64,000 bases of DNA from Sphingobacteriales bacterium (GTDB lineage: Bacteria > Bacteroidota > Bacteroidia > Chitinophagales > JADIYW01), in NCBI GenBank assembly GCA_016719635.1, contig JADJYT010000004.1, positions 124,001 through 188,000 on the forward strand, written 5' to 3'. The position numbers and the translations under genes were made by a program. A model generated the notes under the pieces. The model was not told the DNA's origin. It worked only from the letters and a program-made list of their open reading frames with translations, and did no database searches. Below, piece by piece: positions 45,122-53,396 of this stretch (its first letter is position 1; each line of letters begins with the position of its first letter).

Positions 45122-45856
45122 TTATTGAACAGGTACGTTGAGAAAAGATTCCAATTCCACCGCTTTAGGAAATAAGATATTATTTTCCAGGTGAATGTGC
45201 AAGTGTAAATCGTTCTCAAATTCCTGTAACAGGTTATAGGTCACCCTGTAAGTGTTGCAGGCGTCGTCCGGCGGAGTATACTGATTGCTTAATCGGGCGA
45301 TTGTCCTGAAACGTTCGCCTTCCACATCGTGTTCATGCATCATCATGCGAACGGGGTTCTCTACCGTTCCGAAATGCGGAGTAGCCAGGTTGTCATGTGT
45401 TTGTTTGGATTTCACCATTTTTCGGATATAAGGGAATAATACCAATTCTTCTTTCTTCATGTGAGCAGTAAGTGCGCCTGAACACTGATTGAAGTGTTCG
45501 TTGATTTCCAGCAGTTCCGGATGCCGGTCACCATGAACCCTGCATAATTTATGGAGGTACTGCTGCAGCATCGGGATGTGTTCTTCTACATAACGGTGGT
45601 GTTTCTTTTCGATATAATCCGCCAGCAAATCCAAGTCCCATGAGTTAAAATCAACGGAACCGGAATCATCCTGTTTTACTGCATTTTTTAATTCATGCAT
45701 GAGGGCATTCATATCTATTTTTTTGTCGTCGCACACTTCTTTGATGCTCCGGTTGCCCTTGCAGCAAAAGTCTATCTTGTGTTTTTTGAATACGGAGGCG
45801 GTTCGGTAGTTCAGAGCCACCAGTTCTCCGATTTTATTTTCGTCAGTAATGTTCAT
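45122..45856 (-). CDS. ric: Iron-sulfur cluster repair di-iron protein (Ric/YtfE/ScdA)
   Basis: Protein of 244 aa that repairs NO- or oxidant-damaged Fe-S centres. The N-terminal ScdA domain has FKKHKIDFCCKGNRS (Cys31-Cys32). The haemerythrin-like domain has the His/Glu ligands in EKKHHRYVEEHIP, TAHMKKEELVLFPYIRKM, MMMHEHDVEGERF and LHLHIHLENNILFPKA. Start taken at the ATG at 45856. One at 45886 would overlap the Rrf2 gene. It follows the Rrf2 gene by 26 nt. Confidence 0.94.
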   Translation of the reverse strand: MNITDENKIGELVALNYRTASVFKKHKIDFCCKGNRSIKEVCDDKKIDMNALMHELKNAVKQDDSGSVDFNSWDLDLLADYIEKKHHRYVEEHIPMLQQYLHKLCRVHGDRHPELLEINEHFNQCSGALTAHMKKEELVLFPYIRKMVKSKQTHDNLATPHFGTVENPVRMMMHEHDVEGERFRTIARLSNQYTPPDDACNTYRVTYNLLQEFENDLHLHIHLENNILFPKAVELESFLNVPVQ

Positions 45857-45882
45857 GATAAATATTTTAATGTTTTTAAAAA

Positions 45883-46317
45883 TCAAAATTTAAGGCAGGT
45901 CAGTCCCTCTTTCAACCCATTGGACATTTCCAGAATATTCGTATTCTCCAGCATTTCCCGTATATCTTTTTTGATATGTTTAAACTTATGATGAACGGGG
46001 CAGGGGTATTCTTCAGAGCAATCGTTTAATCCGAGAACACAAAGTTTATAGATATCATCACCGTCAATGGCCAATACGATATCGGACAGTTTCACCACTT
46101 TCATCTTCAAGACATCTGTTTCAAATCCACCCGAGGCACCTTTAGTGGAATAGATGATGTTGGTTTTGACCAGTTGCTGTAAAATTTTTGCGGTAAAAGC
46201 TTCCGGAGAATCAATCTCCCGGGCTATATCTTTCAGGCTTACACGTTGGTGCTCCTGAGACTGTTCAGCGATGTAGATGGTTGCCCGGATGGCGTATTCG
46301 CAAGCTTTGGAAAACAT
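45883..46317 (-). CDS. Rrf2-family iron-sulfur regulator (NsrR/IscR-like)
   Basis: Regulator of 144 aa. It has an N-terminal winged helix (SKACEYAIRATIYIA, VSLKDIAREIDSPEAFTAKILQQLVK) and the wing motif STKGASGGF. Three cysteines at 93, 100 and 106 (KLCVLGLNDCSEEYPCPVH) are placed to bind an Fe-S cluster that senses NO or redox state. Its neighbours (Ric, a globin, nos and nor genes) support NO sensing, hence NsrR-like. The perfect palindrome at 46349-46378 lies 32 nt before its start. I do not give a symbol because Rrf2 subtypes cannot be separated safely here. Confidence 0.88.
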   Translation of the reverse strand: MFSKACEYAIRATIYIAEQSQEHQRVSLKDIAREIDSPEAFTAKILQQLVKTNIIYSTKGASGGFETDVLKMKVVKLSDIVLAIDGDDIYKLCVLGLNDCSEEYPCPVHHKFKHIKKDIREMLENTNILEMSNGLKEGLTCLKF

Positions 46318-46348
46318 GGATTAAATTGTACTTAAATATACAAAATTT

Positions 46349-46378
46349 TTTATCTCGGATATTTTTATCCGAGATAAA
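46349..46378. promoter_or_regulatory. Perfect 30-bp palindrome, probable Rrf2 operator
   Basis: Arms TTTATCTCGGAT and ATCCGAGATAAA are exact reverse complements around a 6-nt ATTTTT centre. It lies in the promoter region of the Rrf2 gene and the genes behind it. I saw no second copy in the window. Confidence 0.75.
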
Positions 46379-46419
46379 TTCCACACACACATGTTAGTAT
46401 CTTGATAAAAAACCAAAAA

Positions 46420-46794
46420 TTATTTTGAAAAGATGTTGTTTTGTAAAATGGTTGAAATCCTGACAGCCCGATTCTTAATAAGTTCTGCTTTTTCCCCTTC
46501 AAATAATTCATCCACGGATAGGTTAAAGAGCTTATTCCAGCGTTTAAAATGGCTTTTCTTAAGTGTGGATATCTTACTGAGATGATGGTGCAGGGTCATG
46601 GGGTTGCCTTCGTAGGCACCTGTAAAAAATACAATGTTTTCCCAGAAATCATACATGACGGGCAGGTGTTGCTTCCAGTTAACATGTACCGTGTCTGTAA
46701 AAAAATGACTGATTGATTTGTCAGCTTTTACTTTGTCATAAAATTTATTGACCAGCAATTCAATATCCTTCCTGTTTTTAATATCTTTCTTCAT
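46420..46794 (-). CDS. Group III truncated haemoglobin
   Basis: Globin of 124 aa. The opening DIELLVNKFYDKVKADKSISHFF, then WKQHLPVMYDFWENIVFF and the proximal-His region KKSHFKRWNKLF, match trHb group III, which in other bacteria takes part in NO or oxygen handling. It is 60 nt after nosY on the same strand, so it probably closes the nos operon. The Rrf2 palindrome lies on the other side and belongs to the following genes. Confidence 0.88.
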   Translation of the reverse strand: MKKDIKNRKDIELLVNKFYDKVKADKSISHFFTDTVHVNWKQHLPVMYDFWENIVFFTGAYEGNPMTLHHHLSKISTLKKSHFKRWNKLFNLSVDELFEGEKAELIKNRAVRISTILQNNIFSK

Positions 46795-46854
46795 GGATAT
46801 TAATTAAAATCTTCAATCAGTATTCGATGCGGTGGCATCCAAAAAAGCGTATAT

Positions 46855-47622
46855 CTATAAATCTTTTTTTCTGAATTTGAGTACGGATAACCAAACGGGC
46901 ACAATACACCAAAGCAACAATGTGGCAAATGCAATTGTCAAACCGGCAGAGGTGCCAAAAAAATCCTTAAAGACGGCTCCTGTGTAACCCATCAGGGCAG
47001 AGACATCGAGACGCAATAAGATTAAAATCCTTCCAAGGTCGATCGGATTAAAGGCTGTAATAGCCACGACTGCCTTTTCCAGGGGATAGTCTGCAAACTG
47101 GAACAGGATAAATAAAACCAATCCGTCGAACAATAATGCAAAATACAACCACAGCAGAATGGCAATTCCAATGCCTTTTGCCTTATCCCTGGTGTTCACA
47201 GCAGTAAGAAATGAAATGGCTACAAAAATAATGGTAATCAAACATCCGATACCCAGCATCATCAGGCCGGTGGGGGATGCCTCATACAGTAGGATGGGAA
47301 TGCCGGTTCCGATAAAAAATGCCAATGTCATCGACCCGGCGAGACCGAAAAACAGGCTCATCCAGATGTTTTTCCGCTTGAGCGGCTGGCTGACCAGCAA
47401 TTCAATGAACTCAGCACTGTTGTATATATATATGGTAGAAAAAATAACGGAAACTAACGGGACGATAAATAAAATCAGATTCAATAAACTTAACAATCCT
47501 TTTGCCGTGTTGTCTTCCAGGTTAAAAACACTCAAAGAGGTAATTAAAAGAAACAGCGTATAGAACAATACGATTTTATTCCTCAGGATATCAATAATCA
47601 CAAATTTTATAATCTTCTTCAA
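46855..47622 (-). CDS. nosY: NosY, ABC-2 permease for NosZ copper-site maturation
   Basis: Permease of 255 aa with six helices. The opening IIDILRNKIVLFYTLFL, the motif AEFIELLVSQPLKRKNIW and the end VLKFRKKDL fit NosY. It forms a complex with NosF and the periplasmic NosD, needed to assemble the CuZ centre of N2O reductase. It overlaps nosF by four bases. Confidence 0.92.
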   Translation of the reverse strand: MKKIIKFVIIDILRNKIVLFYTLFLLITSLSVFNLEDNTAKGLLSLLNLILFIVPLVSVIFSTIYIYNSAEFIELLVSQPLKRKNIWMSLFFGLAGSMTLAFFIGTGIPILLYEASPTGLMMLGIGCLITIIFVAISFLTAVNTRDKAKGIGIAILLWLYFALLFDGLVLFILFQFADYPLEKAVVAITAFNPIDLGRILILLRLDVSALMGYTGAVFKDFFGTSAGLTIAFATLLLWCIVPVWLSVLKFRKKDL

Positions 47623-48332
47623 GGTGCCGCATTTAACATGATATTGGCTATTGCCTTCGATAACTTTAATTCACCGGTATCACTTCTCAGCTCTTCTACC
47701 GTTTTTCGGAATTTTAATTTCCCTTCCTGCATGAAAATGATATGTGTTACCAAATCGTCCAGTTCGCTGAGGATATGAGAGGTGATTAAAATTAACTTCC
47801 CCTTTTCTTTTTCCCTGCTGATCTTTTCTTTTAAAAGTTCTGATGCCAGAGGGTCTAATCCTGCTGTAGGTTCGTCGAGTATAAGTACATCCGGATTGAA
47901 CAGGAAAGCCAGCGATGCGCTTACTTTCTGCCTAGTACCGCCGGACAGCGTTCGCATACGTTTATCTTTAAGTTTGTCTAATCCGAATTCTAAATATAAT
48001 TCTTCATCCTGTTGGGAGGTTTCGTCTTTTCGTATACTCTTCATCATGTCAAATACCTGACCGATGGTCATGTTTTCCGGATATCGTCCGATTTGCGGCA
48101 TATAACCGATATGCCTGCGGTATTTCCAGTCGTGCGCTATGTTACTTTCATTGAACGAAATCGTGCCGCTGTCCGGAACCACCATTCCCAGAATGCTTTT
48201 TATCAGGGTGGTTTTGCCGCTTCCGTTAGGTCCGATCAATGCGATGCATTCTCCTTTATGACAGGTCACGGAGACATTATCCAAAGCGGTCAGTTTGCTG
48301 AATTTCTTTATCACATTGGATACGGTAATCAT
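47619..48332 (-). CDS. nosF: NosF, ABC ATPase for NosZ maturation
   Basis: ATPase of 237 aa. Walker A IGPNGSGKTTLIKSI, signature TLSGGTRQKVSASLAF (LSGGTRQ) and Walker B VLILDEPTAGLDP followed by the switch His in LITSHILSELDD. It lies between nosD and nosY with four-base overlaps on both sides. Confidence 0.94.
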   Translation of the reverse strand: MITVSNVIKKFSKLTALDNVSVTCHKGECIALIGPNGSGKTTLIKSILGMVVPDSGTISFNESNIAHDWKYRRHIGYMPQIGRYPENMTIGQVFDMMKSIRKDETSQQDEELYLEFGLDKLKDKRMRTLSGGTRQKVSASLAFLFNPDVLILDEPTAGLDPLASELLKEKISREKEKGKLILITSHILSELDDLVTHIIFMQEGKLKFRKTVEELRSDTGELKLSKAIANIMLNAAP

Positions 48333-49591
48333 AGTGGCAGAGCTTTCATTAAAGGTGAATCGTCTTTCAGGTTTTCCGGCGTGATGCTCGGTATTATTTT
48401 TTCCGTCTTGTCCAGGATGGTGACCATGAAACTGCGGAACAGCATCATAGCCGGCGGCATCTTTTCCAGTATCATGGAAAATAAGCTGACTGGCCTGAAG
48501 GGTATATCGCCGAGCTTGTCTTTATTCAGATCATATCCTTCATATTTATCCCAATAATTGTTATTGAAGGTATTCAGCACCAATGAACCGTTTGTACCTA
48601 CATCAAACGTGTTGCTGATGAAATTATTTTCAGTAACGGTGATATCCATACAGCTGGCCTGTATTTTCATGGCCCAGCCGTTATTCCGGAACAGATTGTT
48701 CTCCATCTGAACGCGGCTGACACCTTCCATGAATATACCGCTGGTATTACGGATAAAACGGTTGCCTACCAGGTAGCTGTCTGAAATTTCCTTAAGCAAT
48801 AATCCGTAAGCGGCATCGCCCCAGTTTTCTTCAAACAGGTTGTTAAACATTTTCACCCCGTGTGTGAACATGACGGCAACGCCCGCACCATTGTTTTTGA
48901 AGACATTGGTAATGTAAGCGTCATTGTTGGAAAACATAAAATGCAATCCGTAACGGATATTGTTGGTGGAAATATTTCTCCAGATGATGGAGTTGGTGAC
49001 AAATTCAAAATAGATTCCATCCCGGTGGCCGCTTATTTTATTGCCGATAATCTGCAGGCTGTCACATTTCCAGGCGTGAATGCCGTTGCCGATCTGCTGT
49101 TCTTTGACGGCATATGACTGCAGGGTATTGTTCTTGATGATGCAGTTGGTTCCGTATTGTATATAGATGCCGAAAAACGTATCATCGAGTATGTTATTGA
49201 TGATGGAAACGTGATGATTGTTATATATTTTTATGCCGGCAGGGTCTTCCAGGGTTCCCATTCCCGAATGTATGATCTTAAATCCGTCAATGGTCACATG
49301 ATTCGATTTAACGGATATGATCTCATATTTGTCTTCACCGTCTAAAACAGGGTGGTTGATGCCTTTTAAACAGATGGCTTTATTGATAAGAAGGTTTTTT
49401 TCATGATAGATCCCTGCGTCAACCATTACCGTATCTCCGTCAGAAGACAGATCAATGGCCTGCTGTATGGTTTGCATTCCGTATTGCTTACCTACATGAT
49501 AAGTATTGGCAAATACAGGAAATGAAGACAACAGCAATATATTGCACAGCAGATTATACATGAATCCAGTTATTTTATAATATCGTCCCAA
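48329..49591 (-). CDS. nosD: NosD, periplasmic copper-handling beta-helix protein
   Basis: Secreted protein of 420 aa with a signal peptide (about residues 1-28, ending FPVFANTYHVG). Right-handed beta-helix repeats follow (IINNILDDTFFGIYIQYGTNCIIKNN, IIGNKISGHRDGIYFEF and so on), the NosD/CASH fold. It binds NosZ and delivers copper with NosFY. Its start overlaps the upstream NosL-fusion gene by 22 bases. Confidence 0.94.
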   Translation of the reverse strand: MGRYYKITGFMYNLLCNILLLSSFPVFANTYHVGKQYGMQTIQQAIDLSSDGDTVMVDAGIYHEKNLLINKAICLKGINHPVLDGEDKYEIISVKSNHVTIDGFKIIHSGMGTLEDPAGIKIYNNHHVSIINNILDDTFFGIYIQYGTNCIIKNNTLQSYAVKEQQIGNGIHAWKCDSLQIIGNKISGHRDGIYFEFVTNSIIWRNISTNNIRYGLHFMFSNNDAYITNVFKNNGAGVAVMFTHGVKMFNNLFEENWGDAAYGLLLKEISDSYLVGNRFIRNTSGIFMEGVSRVQMENNLFRNNGWAMKIQASCMDITVTENNFISNTFDVGTNGSLVLNTFNNNYWDKYEGYDLNKDKLGDIPFRPVSLFSMILEKMPPAMMLFRSFMVTILDKTEKIIPSITPENLKDDSPLMKALPL

Positions 49592-50601
49592 ATCACACGC
49601 ACCCCATTTTTTTCTGACATTATTTTTTTCAAACTGTCGATATTCTCAAAGGCAGCGATATTACCCCCCATCGGACTTCTGAAATCCTCGCTTTTTACCA
49701 GATGCGCCTCTGTAACCTTGATAAATTTATGCACACCGGAATAGTCGGCCAGATAGATATCTTTTACGCTTTGTTTTGCGTCTTTGTTTTCTTTCAGAAA
49801 GCCAATCACGCAATGTACATCATCAAAAAGATACACCTTTCCCTTTTGGGTAATGATTTCAGCGGGATAACGGGCATCGCTTATTGACATTTTACAGTAA
49901 TGGCACTGGTCGATACCCAGTTTAACCGGCTTAGGCTGGGCAGAACAGGAAGTAAGAGCCGTAGTAAAAACGATAAAAAGAAGAACGGAAGAAACAGTGC
50001 TTTTTTTCCTGAATTTTTTCAGGACGCCAGTTTCAATGAATACAGCAACCAGCATACATATTCCGCTGGCAATAAAAAGCCAGCCGCCGTAAGAAGGCAT
50101 TGAGAAGGCTCCGAAATTCAGCAATTGCTTGAATCCGATCAGCGGAGGCTGATAGGCCATGCCCGGAACGATGATGGCCGCATTCGGATCCAGGTTGTGC
50201 CCGTAATCATATTCCCATCGCCAGAAATCAATCATGGATAAAATACCGAAAAGGGCAAAAGCGGCCAACAGGACGAAAAGCAGTTTTTTTCTGGCTGCCA
50301 ATGCCACAATCAGGGTGAAAAGTGCATAAACACCGATAATGTAGGGGAGTACTGTAAATTCAATAAAATCTTCGGCATGTAACGTTTTCATTCCGATGTA
50401 GTGGTTGAGGCCGTTTATGATGTCTACATTTCCGGCTAATTTATACGTATATATCAGCAGGTATAATCCTTCAGGATATTGAGGCGCATCCAGGTCAATC
50501 CGCCATAACGGTACAAAAATGGAAACGACCAGCATTGCTGCAGCAATCAGTATCAGCACTCTCGATGCACCGGACATTTTGTTGATGCTACTATTTTTCA
50601 T
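49570..50601 (-). CDS. nosL: Membrane domain fused to NosL copper chaperone
   Basis: Protein of 343 aa. The first 200 residues are a membrane module with about five helices and a conserved periplasmic loop (DFWRWEYDYGHNLDPNA). Residues 219-343 are NosL: DQCHYCKMSISDARYPAEI (Cys233, Cys236, Met238), LFDDVHCVIGFL and SPMGGNIAAF. A lipobox-like TALTSC (Cys219) survives at the joint, showing that a lipoprotein gene was fused to a membrane-protein gene. NosL carries Cu(I) to NosZ. The membrane module may act as an anchor or take part in metal entry, which is unproven. Confidence 0.88.
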   Translation of the reverse strand: MKNSSINKMSGASRVLILIAAAMLVVSIFVPLWRIDLDAPQYPEGLYLLIYTYKLAGNVDIINGLNHYIGMKTLHAEDFIEFTVLPYIIGVYALFTLIVALAARKKLLFVLLAAFALFGILSMIDFWRWEYDYGHNLDPNAAIIVPGMAYQPPLIGFKQLLNFGAFSMPSYGGWLFIASGICMLVAVFIETGVLKKFRKKSTVSSVLLFIVFTTALTSCSAQPKPVKLGIDQCHYCKMSISDARYPAEIITQKGKVYLFDDVHCVIGFLKENKDAKQSVKDIYLADYSGVHKFIKVTEAHLVKSEDFRSPMGGNIAAFENIDSLKKIMSEKNGVRVIWDDIIK

Positions 50602-50633
50602 GAATGTAGAATTTAAATTTAAACAGAAAATTA

Positions 50634-50668
50634 AAAGGAGCAGGAAATTTGATTATCTCTGCTCCTTT
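50634..50668 (-). terminator. Hairpin between nosZ and nosL, possible attenuator
   Basis: A 10-bp perfect stem (AAAGGAGCAG with CTGCTCCTTT) and 15-nt loop, followed on the minus strand by TAATTTTC. It lies 25 nt after the nosZ stop inside the operon, so it may lower expression of the accessory genes relative to nosZ. Confidence 0.65.
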
Positions 50669-50692
50669 ATTTATAAAAATAATTAGATCGTC

Positions 50693-52681
50693 TTATTTGG
50701 CAGCTTCAGGAGCAGATGCCGTTTTACCCACATGGAATGTAAGCGGTACATTGCTTCCTGCTGGAGAAACCCTGACATATCCCTGCATCTCCTGATGTAA
50801 GGCACTGCAGAAGTCTGTACAATACATAGGGAACATTCCCACTTTCTCCGGCACCCATTTCAGTGTCTGCGTTTCACCCGGCATGATCAGCAATTCAGCG
50901 TTGTTGGCACCTTTTACAGCAAATCCGTGCGGTACATCCCAGTCTTGTTCCAGGTTGGTGACGTGGAAGTAAACTTCATCACCCATTTTTACACCTTCAA
51001 TATTATCCGGTGCAAAGTGGGAACGCACGGAAGTCATATAGACGTGAACTTTGTTTCCTTGTCTTACCACTTTAGATTCTCCCTCACCCTTTGTAGCGTA
51101 TGGATGCTTGTTGTCTTCAATTTTAAAGATTTTCACCTGATTTTTGGTAATCAGGTCAGCAGATAAGGCTTGTGCGTAATGCGGTTCGCCAATGGTTGGG
51201 AAGTCTAAAATCAGCTGCATCTTTTCACCACTGATGTCATATAATTGTGCACTCTGAGCCAGCTCCGGTCCGGTTGGCAGATATCTGTCCTTGGTAATCT
51301 TGTTGTAGGCGATCAGGTATTTCGGGTTCGGTTTTCTGGTGTTTCCACCGGGTACACATAAGTGTCCTACAGAGTAGAATGTTGGTACGCGATCCACCAC
51401 TTTCAAGTCTTTTATATTCCATTTCACCACTTCAGAAGAAACGAAGAATGAAGTATAGGCGTTTCCTTTTCCGTCAAATTCCGTATGCAGAGGTCCTAAG
51501 CCCGGTTTTTTGACTTCACCGTACAGGGCGGATTCATATTTGATGACAGGAATGCCTTCAAATTCTCCGTCGTAGGATTTATCTGCAATGGCTTTCTGGA
51601 TCTTATCAAAACTGAAAACCGGAATCAGCGCTGCCAGTTTTCCGCTACCTACGATAAATTCACCTGTTGGGTCAACATCACATCCGTGCGGTGATTTTGG
51701 ACAAGGAATGAAATAGCAGATATCCTTTAAAACAGAAGCATCCAGTACGGTTACTTCCGTCTTGATGGTGGAGGTAGCTGTATGGGTTTCATCGCTGTAT
51801 ACGTTATGAGCATATTTAACAGGAACTTTTGTGCCTTTTCCAGCTTTCAGGTATTCCTCAGCCTTTTTCCAGTTCACCGCCATGATAAAGTCTTTGTCTT
51901 TCTGGGAAGCATTCACTTCCAGCAGGGTATTTGCCTGTTCTGTGTTGTAACAGGAGAAGAAGAACCATCCGTGTGATTTCGCTCTGCCGCAGCGTGCAAG
52001 GTCAAAATTGACACCCGGTGTTTTAATCTGGAAGGCGATATTCATTCCGCCGTTCTCAGGATTGATGCTGACGAAGCTGATATGCCCTTTGAAGTTTTGT
52101 TTGTAGGAGCTGATTGCAACGTCTCCATTCGCATTGTCTGCAGGTACACTGAAGCGGGTACCAGCCACTATGTATTCTGAATTTTCTGTACCAAAAGGGG
52201 AACTGTGGTTACCGGCACTGTTGGGTAACTCAATAATCTCCGCTGTGCGGAAAGTTCTCAAATCAATACGCGCTAAACGGGGCGTGTTGTTAGCATTGCC
52301 AAATACCCACTTTCCGTTTATTTCTCCATTGGTTTGTGAAAGTTCCACATGGTGCAAATCATCCCAGGGAACAAAGCCATGAGACGTGTTTAACATGGGT
52401 TTGGTTTCTTCACTGTAACCCCAGCCTTTCTCAGGATCTACCGAGAAAACGGGGATTACACGAAGTAAACGTGCTGACGGCAATCCATATACAGACATTT
52501 GCCCGCTGAAACCACCGCTCACGAAGTTGTAGAACTCGTCATATTTTCCCGGTGCCACATAGGTTTTTTTTGCTGCGTCACCACTCACCGCACTTCCTAC
52601 GTTTTTAGGTCTGCAGGCGGTCATGGACACCGCTGAAAAGACAGCGATGCAAACGACCAGTTTTAGATTTAACTTCTTCAT
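50693..52681 (-). CDS. nosZ: Nitrous oxide reductase, clade II (Sec-exported lipoprotein type)
   Basis: Periplasmic multicopper enzyme of 662 aa reducing N2O to N2. It has a Sec lipoprotein signal with MTAC (Cys23) and no twin-arginine motif, the mark of clade II (atypical) NosZ. The beta-propeller carries CuZ ligands (WDDLHHVEL, SPHGCDVDPTGEF and others). The C-terminal cupredoxin domain has the CuA site CTDFCSALHQEM. It follows a small cytochrome c lipoprotein and precedes the nosLDFY genes. Confidence 0.97.
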   Translation of the reverse strand: MKKLNLKLVVCIAVFSAVSMTACRPKNVGSAVSGDAAKKTYVAPGKYDEFYNFVSGGFSGQMSVYGLPSARLLRVIPVFSVDPEKGWGYSEETKPMLNTSHGFVPWDDLHHVELSQTNGEINGKWVFGNANNTPRLARIDLRTFRTAEIIELPNSAGNHSSPFGTENSEYIVAGTRFSVPADNANGDVAISSYKQNFKGHISFVSINPENGGMNIAFQIKTPGVNFDLARCGRAKSHGWFFFSCYNTEQANTLLEVNASQKDKDFIMAVNWKKAEEYLKAGKGTKVPVKYAHNVYSDETHTATSTIKTEVTVLDASVLKDICYFIPCPKSPHGCDVDPTGEFIVGSGKLAALIPVFSFDKIQKAIADKSYDGEFEGIPVIKYESALYGEVKKPGLGPLHTEFDGKGNAYTSFFVSSEVVKWNIKDLKVVDRVPTFYSVGHLCVPGGNTRKPNPKYLIAYNKITKDRYLPTGPELAQSAQLYDISGEKMQLILDFPTIGEPHYAQALSADLITKNQVKIFKIEDNKHPYATKGEGESKVVRQGNKVHVYMTSVRSHFAPDNIEGVKMGDEVYFHVTNLEQDWDVPHGFAVKGANNAELLIMPGETQTLKWVPEKVGMFPMYCTDFCSALHQEMQGYVRVSPAGSNVPLTFHVGKTASAPEAAK

Positions 52682-52704
52682 TTTATATAATTTTTAAGGT
52701 GCAT

Positions 52705-53196
52705 TTATTTTACTCCGTCATTTTTACGCATGAATTCAAGCAAATGTCTGGCATCATCATTTGTAAGACTTTGATTAGGCATTCTGACCAAACAGATTTC
52801 CAACTGTGCCTGTGCTGCAGGGTCTTTGTCTAACATTGCGTCAGTATTGGTAATGAAATTCATGATCCATTCTGGAGTGCGACGGGTAGTAACACCTTTC
52901 CAGCCCGGACCGACTAATTTTTCATCCGTCAGTTTATGACAGGAAGAACATTTTACATTAGATACCTTTTCCCCTTCTGTCGCCATGGCGGCATCCAGCG
53001 TTGCGCCTAGTTCCACTTTAGTAAATTTTCCTTCTCCTCTGTTCGGGTCATAAGAGGGATTCCCATTTTCGGTTGTAGTTGCCTGAGGCGTTTCAGTAGT
53101 CGTTTCGGCAGTGCTTTCGCCTCCTGAGTTGGAGTTACAACCGGCAAAAAATGCGGATATGGCTCCCATTGAAATGATAATAAGTAGCTTTCTCAT
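52705..53196 (-). CDS. Cytochrome c lipoprotein, probable electron donor to NosZ
   Basis: Lipoprotein of 163 aa: signal ending FFAGC (Cys20), a Thr/Glu-rich linker, and a single c-haem domain with CSSCH at 83-87 and a likely Met ligand in CLVRMPNQSLTNDDARHLLEFM. Start chosen at the ATG at 53196. The frame extends further upstream but that part overlaps the regulatory palindromes. First gene of the nos operon. Electron transfer to NosZ is inferred from position and is common in clade II clusters. Confidence 0.88.
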   Translation of the reverse strand: MRKLLIIISMGAISAFFAGCNSNSGGESTAETTTETPQATTTENGNPSYDPNRGEGKFTKVELGATLDAAMATEGEKVSNVKCSSCHKLTDEKLVGPGWKGVTTRRTPEWIMNFITNTDAMLDKDPAAQAQLEICLVRMPNQSLTNDDARHLLEFMRKNDGVK

Positions 53197-53221
53197 AAAA
53201 AAAATATTTGTTGATTTATAG

Positions 53222-53269
53222 TGCAACATTACATGCATTTTTTGAAATAGTTTATGATTGCAATCATAA
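53222..53269 (-). promoter_or_regulatory. nos promoter with perfect Crp/Fnr-type box
   Basis: An 18-bp perfect palindrome, TTATGATTG/CAATCATAA, at 53252-53269 holds the TGAT-N4-ATCA core of Fnr/Dnr sites. A -7-like TAATGTTG lies at 53230-53223 on the minus strand. That puts the box centre at about -41.5 relative to the expected start, the usual class II activator position. Confidence 0.7.
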
Positions 53270-53308
53270 TATCGTTTTAATTGAAAAGTTGCGCTTATAA
53301 AAATGAAA

Positions 53309-53328
53309 AACATGACTAAAATCATGTT
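53309..53328. promoter_or_regulatory. Second Crp/Fnr-type box between nos and the regulator gene
   Basis: AACATGAC-TAAA-ATCATGTT, symmetrical except for one position. It lies about 70 nt before the Crp/Fnr gene, suitable for autoregulation or for added control of nos. Confidence 0.55.
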
Positions 53329-53396
53329 TATAATGACATAAACATGCTGAAATATCGTCAGATAATCAGTAATTTTATCGAAAATGATTACTTGAA

